Source: Chloroflexota bacterium (GTDB lineage: Bacteria > Chloroflexota > Anaerolineae > Anaerolineales > Villigracilaceae). From it: 63,118 bases of DNA. The translations under genes were made by a program, and so were the position numbers. A model generated the notes under the pieces. It was given only the letters and a program-made list of their open reading frames with translations. It was not told the DNA's origin and did not search any database. Of the stretch, positions 52,533-59,367 are shown piece by piece. Positions within the stretch are counted from its first letter, which is position 1. Each line of letters begins with the position of its first letter. Location of the stretch: the NCBI GenBank assembly GCA_016866215.1, contig VGNE01000017.1, positions 1 to 63,118 on the forward strand, read 5' to 3'.

Positions 52533-52662
52533 CTTCCTTGCGCTCGGGTTGTTTGGAATAGCGAACTGGCCGGTAAATGCGCAACTTTCAGGCGTGATTA
52601 CCTTCGTATTTCTGGGGGGGAATTGCTTGGTTTTGTGGAGAGCTGGTTGTGGTCGCGCAGAT
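52533..52662 (+). pseudogene. Duplicate of the 3' end of the GH3 gene
   Basis: These 130 bases match 51570-51698 with about a dozen changes, including the common word tttggaatagcgaactggc and the end tggttgtggtcgcgcagata. An extra G in a run of seven breaks the frame. The copy lies beyond the RelBE-like module, so the module is bracketed by the intact gene end and this relic. The interval 52394-52532 contains no gene. Confidence 0.8.
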
Positions 52663-52784
52663 AAGAAAATACATCACGATTCTGGAGTTCATCAACATAT
52701 AAATTTTTGATTTGCCCCGCATTTTTATGGGAAAATGCAAAATAAAAAGTTATTACTGACTCACCTTACGCACCAAGCATGATT

Positions 52785-52848
52785 CCCTGAGCGGAGCGAA
52801 GGGTCTCTGAGATTGTCGTAGAGACCCTTCGCTGTCGCTCAGGGCGAC
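52785..52848. repeat. ccctgagcggagcgaaggg hairpin repeat
   Basis: ccctgagcggagcgaagggt ctctgagattgtcgtagaga and cccttcgctgtcgctcaggg form a long hairpin. It is the best-preserved copy of the family in this window and lies downstream of the glutamine synthetase gene. Confidence 0.8.
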
Positions 52849-52905
52849 ATCACTATAAAAGCGTGAAAGTGTGTTAGGTGAGTTACTGATCACTGATTCC
52901 TGCTC

Positions 52906-54246
52906 TTACGCCGTTTCCAAATACTTCGTGATCTCGTAATCTGTCACTCGCAGGCGGAAATCATCTGCCTCTTCGAGTTTCGCGCGCATGTAGGCTTCAT
53001 AAAGCATTGTGCCGAGCGCGGATTTCAACACTTCATCCTTCTCCAACTCGCTCAGGGATTCGGCTAATGAGCCAGGCAGTTCGGTCACACCCAACTTGGT
53101 GCGCTCTTCCTTGTCGAGATGGTACAGGTTGATGTTGTTCAATGGCTTGGGCGCGGCGAGATTCCTGTCAATGCCATCGAGGGCGGCGGCCAGCATCACG
53201 GTAAACGCCATATACGGATTGGATGAAGGATCAGGGAAGCGCAATTCAGCGCGCACGGCCTTGTCGCGTCCCTCGGTATAGCGCGGAATGCGGATCAAGG
53301 CCGAGCGGTTCTGCTGCGCCCAGCCGATATACACAGGCGCTTCATAACCAGGAACCAGGCGCTTGTAGGAGTTCACGGTCGGAGCAACCACGCCAGCCAG
53401 CGCGCGGGCATGTTCCAACTGACCTGCAATGAATGAATATGCCAGGGGCGATAGTTTAGCCGAATCCTTTGCATTGAAGAATAGGTTGTTGCCCGTTTTA
53501 ATATCGAAGAGAGACTGGTGGCAGTGCATCCCAGACCCATTAATGCCGTAAACAGGCTTGGGCATGAAAGAAGCGATCAATCCATGTTGCGCGGCAATTG
53601 CCTTCACGGTGTACTTCAAAGTCAGCACATTATCCGCGGCCTTGAGCGCATCTGCAAAGCGGAAATCAATTTCGTGCTGTCCCAACGCAACTTCGTGGTG
53701 ACCCACTTCCACATCGAGTCCCATTGCATCGAGCGCATCCATCAACGCAGTGCGTACCACAACGGCTTCATCGAAGGAAGAGAAATCAAAGTAACCGCCC
53801 GTATCGTGGGGGACAGGATGAACGCCTTGGCCATTCTCACCTTTGAACAGGAAGAACTCAGGCTCGGGTCCAATGTTGAGCATCCAGCCGCGATCGGCAA
53901 TTTTCTTGAGAATGCGCTTCAATGCCCCGCGCGGATCGCCTTCGAAAGGGTCGCCGCCTGGTGTAAAAATATCGCAGAACACGCGGGCGCGTTTTGACTC
54001 AGCCGCAGACCACGGCAGAACCGCATACGTATCAGGATCGATCTTCAGGCGCATGTCACTTTCCTGAATGCGTGCGAAACCTTCCACTGAAGAACCGTCG
54101 AACCACGCGCCATCGTTGAGCACATCTTCGAGGTGGCGAATCGGCATGTCCACGCTCTTGACCGCACCCATCACATCAGTAAACTGAAGAGACAGGAACT
54201 TGACATTATCTTCCTTCACTTTATTAAGCAGATCTTTTCCGTCCAT
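52906..54246 (-). CDS. glnA: Glutamine synthetase, type I
   Basis: 446 residues. The N-terminal beta-grasp segment VKFLSLQFTDVMGAVKSVDMP and DGSSVEGF precede the catalytic part: GPEPEFFLF and EVGHHEVALGQHEIDFRF (metal and ammonium sites), NGSGMHCHQSLF (ATP/metal), KRLVPGYEAP with YIGW (glutamate) and RIPRYTEGR. Length and lack of the long C-terminal adenylylation segment place it with the GSI-alpha type, which is controlled by feedback rather than by adenylylation. It makes glutamine from glutamate, ammonia and ATP. A strong ribosome site (aaggag) precedes the ATG. No glnB or glnR is nearby. Confidence 0.97.
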   Translation of the reverse strand: MDGKDLLNKVKEDNVKFLSLQFTDVMGAVKSVDMPIRHLEDVLNDGAWFDGSSVEGFARIQESDMRLKIDPDTYAVLPWSAAESKRARVFCDIFTPGGDPFEGDPRGALKRILKKIADRGWMLNIGPEPEFFLFKGENGQGVHPVPHDTGGYFDFSSFDEAVVVRTALMDALDAMGLDVEVGHHEVALGQHEIDFRFADALKAADNVLTLKYTVKAIAAQHGLIASFMPKPVYGINGSGMHCHQSLFDIKTGNNLFFNAKDSAKLSPLAYSFIAGQLEHARALAGVVAPTVNSYKRLVPGYEAPVYIGWAQQNRSALIRIPRYTEGRDKAVRAELRFPDPSSNPYMAFTVMLAAALDGIDRNLAAPKPLNNINLYHLDKEERTKLGVTELPGSLAESLSELEKDEVLKSALGTMLYEAYMRAKLEEADDFRLRVTDYEITKYLETA

Positions 54247-54375
54247 TTTCTAATTCTCCTTTTTGATTTTTGATTTACGATATTTCGACAACGTTTCGAT
54301 ACGGCTTCGCCAGTCAACGCGGCGGATCAACACAAGTTTACGATTGACATCCGACAACTGATCACTGATTACTGT

Positions 54376-55305
54376 TTACTGATTACTCTCCACTACAACC
54401 TCCTTCGCTTCATTCTTAACCTTGGGCCTGGTACTGTTAATGAACATGACCGCCCCGATGATGATCACAGTCGCCACCCCAATGCGCGGCTCGAGCGCCT
54501 CATTTCCAAACCAAGTCCCAAGCAAAACCGCAACGATCGGGTTGACATAAGCATACGTCGAAACCAGTGAGATCGGGGCATTTTGCAAAAGCCAGCCATA
54601 CGAAACAAACCCGATCAGGGAACCCAAAAAAATTAGATACAACAATCCATAGAGCGAGCGCGCTGATACTGCGCTGACCTCCCAACCATTCAATTCGCCG
54701 GAGATAATCGAAATGATAAACAAACTAATACTTCCCATTAACATTTGTGCGCCGGTATTCATCAATGATGATTTTGGCAAGTCTGCTGATTTGCTGTATA
54801 TGGAACCAATCGTCCAAAACAAACAAGCCGAAAGCAAAGCCGCCACGCCAAATGGATTTAACTTGGTAGTGCTTCCAGAAATTTCAGAAGGCCCGACTAG
54901 GATGAAGATGCCCACGAAGCCGATCAGTAATCCGACAATTCCCTGCCAGTTTGGTTTTACGCCGTTCGGCCGTATGGCTTCACCGATCACTAAAAACATC
55001 GGGACGGAAGCGATGATCAGCGCGGCAATCCCCGACGGGATGAACTGCTCAGCCCATGAGACCAGTCCATTGCCGCCTAACAAGAGTAGGATGCCGATGA
55101 TCGCAGTGGAAATCCATTGTCTGCGCGTAGGCATTTCCTGTTTTACCGCACGTTGCCAAACGACAAGGATGATGCCTGAAACAAGAAATCGAATCCCTGC
55201 ATGAAAAAAAGGTGGAATGGTTTCGATTGCGACCTTAATTCCCAGATAAGTCGAACCCCAGACTATGTATAGAGCTAATAACGCCAACCAGATTTTAGAT
55301 TTCAT
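54376..55305 (-). CDS. EamA/DMT-family transporter
   Basis: 309 residues with ten hydrophobic segments in two EamA repeats: ALYIVWGSTYLGIKVAIETIPPFFHAGIRFL at the start (WGSTY and the G-x-R-F turn are typical) and a second half with SLVSTYAYVNPIVAVLLGTWFGNEALEP, as in RhaT/YedA-like exporters of amino acids. The substrate is unknown. It is distinct from the EamA gene at 10009. A heptamer tract of ctgatcactgattactgttt type lies at its end (54355-54388). Confidence 0.92.
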   Translation of the reverse strand: MKSKIWLALLALYIVWGSTYLGIKVAIETIPPFFHAGIRFLVSGIILVVWQRAVKQEMPTRRQWISTAIIGILLLLGGNGLVSWAEQFIPSGIAALIIASVPMFLVIGEAIRPNGVKPNWQGIVGLLIGFVGIFILVGPSEISGSTTKLNPFGVAALLSACLFWTIGSIYSKSADLPKSSLMNTGAQMLMGSISLFIISIISGELNGWEVSAVSARSLYGLLYLIFLGSLIGFVSYGWLLQNAPISLVSTYAYVNPIVAVLLGTWFGNEALEPRIGVATVIIIGAVMFINSTRPKVKNEAKEVVVESNQ

Positions 55306-55321
55306 TTTTTCCTTCTTGTTT

Positions 55322-55420
55322 CATTCCATTGCGAGGAGGGTGATCTTCCCGACGCGGCGTCCTGAGCTGTTATCCTGAGCCTGTCGAAGGGCTGTCAAAG
55401 GGAAGCAATCCCATCTTTTC
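55322..55420. repeat. cattgcgag ... gaagcaatccc repeat
   Basis: cattgcgaggagggtgatct and gaagcaatcccatc are the outer parts; a ccttgacaggctcag-type unit (tcctgagcctgtcgaagggc) is nested inside. A separate hairpin, ttctctagtgcaacg / cgttagagaacgcc, lies at 55452-55490. The end of the Ada-like gene (NASASREAVPS) reads through another part of this family. Confidence 0.6.
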
Positions 55421-55516
55421 AGTAGATCACGAAAACCTCGCGTAGGTTGTGTTCTCTAGTGCAACGCTTTGCGTGGCGTTAGAGAACGCCAATTGCACTC
55501 TTTCGAGAAGTACTGA

Positions 55517-56500
55517 TTATGAGGGAACTGCTTCCCGCGAAGCGCTCGCATTGACATACTCTCTCGCGAGTAATGCCTTCTTCCTCGCCGCGCCATACCG
55601 ATAATTTCCGAATTCACCGCTCTTGCGGATCACACGATGACACGGGATCAAATAAGCAATTGGATTATGTCCAACCGCCGTACCGACTGCGCGTATTGCG
55701 TTTGGGCTGCCGATCTGTGCGGCGATGTGCTCGTAGGTGGTCACCATGCCAGTTGGGATGTTGAGCAATGCTTCCCAGACTTTGATCTGGAAATTCGTGC
55801 CGCGCAGGTGAAGCTTGAGCGGCGGGTTGAGTAGTCCCGCGCGATTTTCGCGGGACGTATCGCGAAGCCCTCGTAGGGGGAAACCATCCGCTTGATCGAA
55901 AGCTGCACCAGTTTCACGCGTTGCACTGAGCCGTGTCGAAGTGTCAGGAAAGATGCGGGCGATGAGCGGAGCAGTGGTTTTGTAATCTTCGATCATCTTC
56001 GCCTGTTTCCAATCTGTGACAAGGTTGTCAATCGCATTGCCTTCGCTGGTTTGTACAAATCCCAAATGGCAGATGCCACGCTCGGTTGTGGCGATCAGGC
56101 ACTTGCCAAACGGTGTGAGATGCAAACCGTACAGAATGGTTAATCCCGCGCCATGCGATTTGTATTCACCAGGCGTTACTGCCTCGGTGTTGACAAAAAG
56201 ATCATGCAAGCGCCCCAGGCTTGATAGCCCGACTTGATGCGTTGTATCAAGCAGGTTTTCAGAGTGGGCAAGTAATTCCTTGGCGTGTTCTTTTGTTAAG
56301 AACTGCATAAAGCGCTTCGGGCTGATACCCGCCCATTTCGTGAACAACCGCTGGAAGTGATATTCGCTCAAGCCGATGGCTGATGCGATTTCATCGAGTT
56401 CAGGCTGTCTCTGCGCATTGACTTCGATATATTGGATCGCCAGTTCGATGATTTGATACTGTTGCGAGTGTTCGTCGAATAGCTTAATTGTTGATTCCAT
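55517..56500 (-). CDS. Ada-like regulator: AraC helix-turn-helix plus O6-alkylguanine-DNA methyltransferase
   Basis: 327 residues from ATG 56500 (aaggag site upstream). Residues 10-110 are an AraC-type double helix-turn-helix (ASAIGLSEYHFQRLFTKWAGISPKRFMQFL). Residues about 120-320 are the methyltransferase: the linker domain, then FQIKVWEALLNIPTGMVTTYEHIA, IGSPNAIRAVGTAVGHNPIAYLIPCHRVI with the acceptor Cys of PCHRV. The zinc-bound phosphotriester domain of full Ada is missing. Between the linker domain and LHLRGTNFQIKVW about 45 extra residues are coded by two inserted repeats (DTSTRLSATRETG and SRENRAGLLN). It likely repairs alkylated DNA and may control genes for it. Confidence 0.9.
   Translation of the reverse strand: MESTIKLFDEHSQQYQIIELAIQYIEVNAQRQPELDEIASAIGLSEYHFQRLFTKWAGISPKRFMQFLTKEHAKELLAHSENLLDTTHQVGLSSLGRLHDLFVNTEAVTPGEYKSHGAGLTILYGLHLTPFGKCLIATTERGICHLGFVQTSEGNAIDNLVTDWKQAKMIEDYKTTAPLIARIFPDTSTRLSATRETGAAFDQADGFPLRGLRDTSRENRAGLLNPPLKLHLRGTNFQIKVWEALLNIPTGMVTTYEHIAAQIGSPNAIRAVGTAVGHNPIAYLIPCHRVIRKSGEFGNYRYGAARKKALLAREYVNASASREAVPS
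55827..55862. repeat. In-frame ggttgagtag palindrome inside the Ada-like gene
   Basis: ttgagtagtcccgcg, cgattttcg, cgggacgtatcg: the ggttgagtag / cgtatcgaaacc unit with a gtcccgcg / cgcgggac stem. A second unit, cactgagccgtgtcgaagtg, is at 55924-55950. Both leave the frame open. Confidence 0.8.
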
Positions 56501-56588
56501 ATTTATCTCCTTTGTCTTAGAGATATTGTATTGGCGGTCATATGCGGAAGCCACCCGATTCTTGCTCATTTTCTCCTTGTTATCTTCA

Positions 56589-56652
56589 AAACCTGACAGG
56601 TCTTCGAGATGTTCGATATAAAAAGTGTTGAGGCTGAGACCTGTCAGGTTTG
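56589..56652. repeat. aacctgacaggtc / gacctgtcaggtt inverted repeat
   Basis: The arms aaaacctgacaggtct and gagacctgtcaggttt are perfect over 13 bases and about 35 bases apart. It lies upstream of the Ada-like gene. Confidence 0.75.
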
Positions 56653-56661
56653 CTTATGAAA

Positions 56662-56695
56662 TAAAAAAACAGACATGCGCGGGCATGTCTGTTTA
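56662..56695. terminator. Hairpin terminator
   Basis: aaacagacatgc and gcatgtctgttt around gcgg, with an A run before and a short T run inside the right arm. No gene clearly ends here, so it may end an unseen transcript or serve readthrough. Confidence 0.6.
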
Positions 56696-57123
56696 AATAC
56701 ACATGGTATTAAAAAGAAACGCCCTTCCAGAAACTTACAAGCCATGAGATAAAACCATTGTTTACCTTGTACTTGTAATCACCGCGTTCACCTTGTCCCA
56801 AACATCGCTGTCTGGTTTTCGGTGACGAGCAATAGAGTTTTTTAAACACCCTTGCTCATAACGCTTGCTTTGGAAGGGAGAAGGAAGCCAGTGATCTGGC
56901 TTCGAAGGCATCCGCTGATCTGTCCGATTTTCTCACCTCACCCCAACCCTCTCCTTTTAGGAGAGGGAGAAGGAAGGTGATTAGCGTCCCGTTCGCACGG
57001 GAGAACCTTCACCTCGTGATCCCGCCGCAGGCGGGACCCAGCCGCTTTTATCTCCGTATGTAATTTATCTTACAATGGGGCGTATTGTATACGCACCCCG
57101 TCAACTCGTCAAGTTAAATAAAA
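56696..57123. other. Intergenic region without a protein gene
   Basis: I see no coding signal. At 56937-56980 is a ctcaccccaaccctctcctt / ggagagggagaaggaaggtg repeat, the intergenic form of the unit that has entered the GCL-M20 and Res genes. At 57020-57040 there is a short gatcccgccgcaggcgggac hairpin. The region 57060-57120 should hold the promoter of the 6S RNA candidate; ttaaata just before it is a weak -10. Confidence 0.5.
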
Positions 57124-57295
57124 GACCCCGCTTATGCCGTGTACCGCCAGGTTTTGAACCTGCATGAGCAGGTGGTCTCGGATTGGGAAACGCCGCCTTG
57201 GCTCAGGCCTATCGCGTTATTTCTTCAAAATAAGAGACCGTTCAAAAGATGTTGGCCCAAAACGTGAGGGCGATATCACGCGCACAGCAGGGTTA
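57124..57295 (+). ncRNA. ssrS: 6S RNA candidate
   Basis: About 172 bases that can fold into a long rod. The ends pair as accc..gc..tgc.cgtg with cacg.c.gca.gc.gggt. Inside are accgcc / ggtggt and ggtctc / gagacc stems, small hairpins (aggttttgaacct; cctgcatgagcagg; ttatttcttcaaaataa) and a central open part. The words tgccgtgtaccgccaggttt, tgaacctgc and cttggctcaggcctatcg match what I recall of 6S RNAs outside the gamma-proteobacteria. 6S RNA binds the housekeeping RNA polymerase in stationary phase. The call rests on fold and memory, not on a covariance search. Confidence 0.65.
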
Positions 57296-57494
57296 TGATT
57301 CTTATACCATATTCCAACAGGCAGGGATAGATAAATATTAAACATTGAAAATGCAGCCTTTTAATAAAGCAATTGATTTTATGAAAGTATTGTGCTACGC
57401 TAAGCATGTTGTGCCCAAACTAATACCAGGGCGGTAAATATGGCAAGCAGACGGATTATTTCATTGGCTCGGCCCTGAAACCTATAGACACATA

Positions 57495-57534
57495 TAAAAA
57501 AGACTCTGAGCGTTTGAATCAGAGTCTTTTTTAC
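57495..57534 (-). terminator. Terminator of asnS (bidirectional)
   Basis: aaaaaagactctga and tcagagtctttttt form a 14-pair stem around a short loop. Confidence 0.88.
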
Positions 57535-57612
57535 TTGTGTACCTGTATACCTGTATACCTGTATACCTGTATACCTGTATACCTGTATACCTGTATACCT
57601 GTGTACTTTTTT
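57534..57612. repeat. Tandem array of the ten-base word acctgtatac
   Basis: About seven near-perfect head-to-tail copies of acctgtatac lie between an opening acttgtgtac and a closing acctgtgtac. It is located between the asnS stop and its terminator. Shorter runs of the same word with changes are at 14800-14878, 37755-37845 and in argS. Confidence 0.92.
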
Positions 57613-57615
57613 ACA

Positions 57616-58959
57616 TTACGGATACACCCTCTTGATGGTCCTCGGGAATGCAATCGCCTCGCGGATGTGTTCGATGCCGCAGATCCATGAGGTGACTCGT
57701 TCCGTTCCCATGCCGAACCCTGAATGGGGGACTGAGCCATATTTGCGTAATTCCAAATACCATTTGAAGGCATCCTCGGGAAGTTTCTCTTTGCGGATGC
57801 GCGCCAGTAATGTGTCATGGTCGCTCATGCGCTCGGAGCCGCCGCAGATTTCGCCGTAGCCTTCGGGTGCGAGTAAGTCCACGCTTTTGCAGATTTCGGG
57901 TCTGCCGGGCCACGGTTCCATGTAAAAGGCTTTGACCGCGCTGGGATAGCCATAAACGAAAACGGGTTTGTCAAATTGACTGGTAATGGCGGTCTCGTGC
58001 GGCGCGCCAAAATCCATGCCCCATTCGAAGGCGAGTAATTCCTTCTTCTCAGGATCAGTTTCTTTCTCGCGTAATTCTTCGATCATCTTTGCCGCGTCAT
58101 CGTAGGAAATGCGCGGGAAGGGAGCGACGGTCTTTTCCAGCCTGGAAATGTCACGCCCGAGGGATTTCAACTCAGGCAGACGGTCACGCAGGACGCGCTG
58201 GATGATGTGCGTGAGCATCTGCTCTTCGACTTCCATCAGCCCATCCAGATCGCAGAAAGCGATCTCAGGTTCGAGCATCCAGAACTCGGTCAGGTGGCGG
58301 CGCGTTTTTGATTTCTCCGCGCGGAAGGTGGGACCGAAGCAGTAGACTTTTCCAAACGCGAAGATATTCGCTTCGTTATAGAGTTGACCAGTTTGCGCGA
58401 GATAGGCTTTGCCCTCGTCGAAATATTCAGTTTCAAACAGAGTGGTTGTGCCTTCAGCGGCGGCAGGCGTGAGGATGGGTGTGTCCATCGCGATGAAGCC
58501 GTTGTTGTCGAGCCATTCGCGGGTAGCCGCCATCACCGTGGCGCGGACACGCAGGATCGCCCATTGACTCTGCATCCGAATCCACAGGTGACGATTATCG
58601 AGCGCGAAATCCACGCCGTGATCTTTGAGCGACATGGGATAATCCAAACCCGCCTCTTGCACAATTTCAATTTGCTTCACGCCGATTTCATATCCGCCAG
58701 GGATACCAGGCGCGCGCTTATCCTCGCGGACGGGTCCCGTGATAATGACAGACGACTCTTGCGGCAGGCGCATGACCCTGTCAAAGACTTCTGGTTCAAG
58801 GTCACCTTTGAAGGCGACGCATTGCACAAAACCCGAGCCGTCGCGCACGAGCAGGAAGACCAACTTGCCCTTGTCGGTGCGGTTATAGACCCAGCCTTTG
58901 ATGGTAACTTCTTTTTCTACGTAATTTGAAATTTTTGAAACGCTGATGGTTTCAGCCAT
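57616..58959 (-). CDS. asnS: Asparagine-tRNA ligase
   Basis: 447 residues from ATG 58959 (aagga site upstream). The N-terminal OB domain (VTIKGWVYNRTDKGKLVFLLVRDGSGFVQCV) binds the anticodon; the class II core shows motif 2 (FRAEKSKTRRHLTEFWMLEPEIAF) and motif 3 (GFGMGTERVTSWICGIEHIREAIAFPR). The FPRTIKRVYP end is that of AsnRS rather than AspRS, and no AspRS insertion domain is present. It charges tRNA-Asn, so the window's organism need not rely only on transamidation. Confidence 0.95.
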   Translation of the reverse strand: MAETISVSKISNYVEKEVTIKGWVYNRTDKGKLVFLLVRDGSGFVQCVAFKGDLEPEVFDRVMRLPQESSVIITGPVREDKRAPGIPGGYEIGVKQIEIVQEAGLDYPMSLKDHGVDFALDNRHLWIRMQSQWAILRVRATVMAATREWLDNNGFIAMDTPILTPAAAEGTTTLFETEYFDEGKAYLAQTGQLYNEANIFAFGKVYCFGPTFRAEKSKTRRHLTEFWMLEPEIAFCDLDGLMEVEEQMLTHIIQRVLRDRLPELKSLGRDISRLEKTVAPFPRISYDDAAKMIEELREKETDPEKKELLAFEWGMDFGAPHETAITSQFDKPVFVYGYPSAVKAFYMEPWPGRPEICKSVDLLAPEGYGEICGGSERMSDHDTLLARIRKEKLPEDAFKWYLELRKYGSVPHSGFGMGTERVTSWICGIEHIREAIAFPRTIKRVYP

Positions 58960-59367
58960 GAATTGAGTCCTTAAATGAATTGGTTGGCCCAATTATAGCA
59001 GATGCATAATGCCACTCCGTTGGAGAATATTTTTGTGCGTGTAAACACGAGATTTTAAAGCGCGAGAAAAAAACACAGCATCCCATAGTACCTTATTCAA
59101 GCCGCCGCGAATTTATTGACGAACGACGCGCTCGACCCGGAGGCGAAAATCCCTGAGTTCAAGGCGTGTGCAGTGCAGGTGTTCCCTGCAAGGGAGGAGG
59201 AGTTGGCGAATCCTGAGGTTGAGGTGAGGAGGGGGAGGTATTAGGGTTACGAGGTACGGGATACGTGTTACGTGGTGAGTGTTTCGTATTGCGTACTGCG
59301 TAAAATGAGAACTCGGAGATTCTGGAAGGCTCCGAGTTCTTTGTTGTGTATCTTGGGTTGTGCGTTT
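58960..59367. other. Intergenic region: hairpin and repeat tract, no supported gene
   Basis: TATAAT at 58989-58994 (minus) could serve asnS. At 59238-59300 is a tract of ggttacgaggtacgggatac and gtgttacgtggtgagtg words of the heptamer type. A hairpin agaactcggag / ctccgagttct at 59308-59340 may end the Res transcript. A 45-codon open stretch (59102-59242, plus) shows no family. Confidence 0.45.

Noticed and set aside
57534-57612. CRISPR array
   Set aside because: The ten-base units are contiguous and have no spacers.
57531-57818. Open frame rich in YTGIQVYRYTG words
   Set aside because: It is the acctgtatac array read in frame plus the antisense of asnS. No evidence that it is a gene.
59102-59242. 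45-codon frame ending NPEVEVRRGRY upstream of the Res end
   Set aside because: No start codon in context and no recognisable family. Could be a relic but unsupported.
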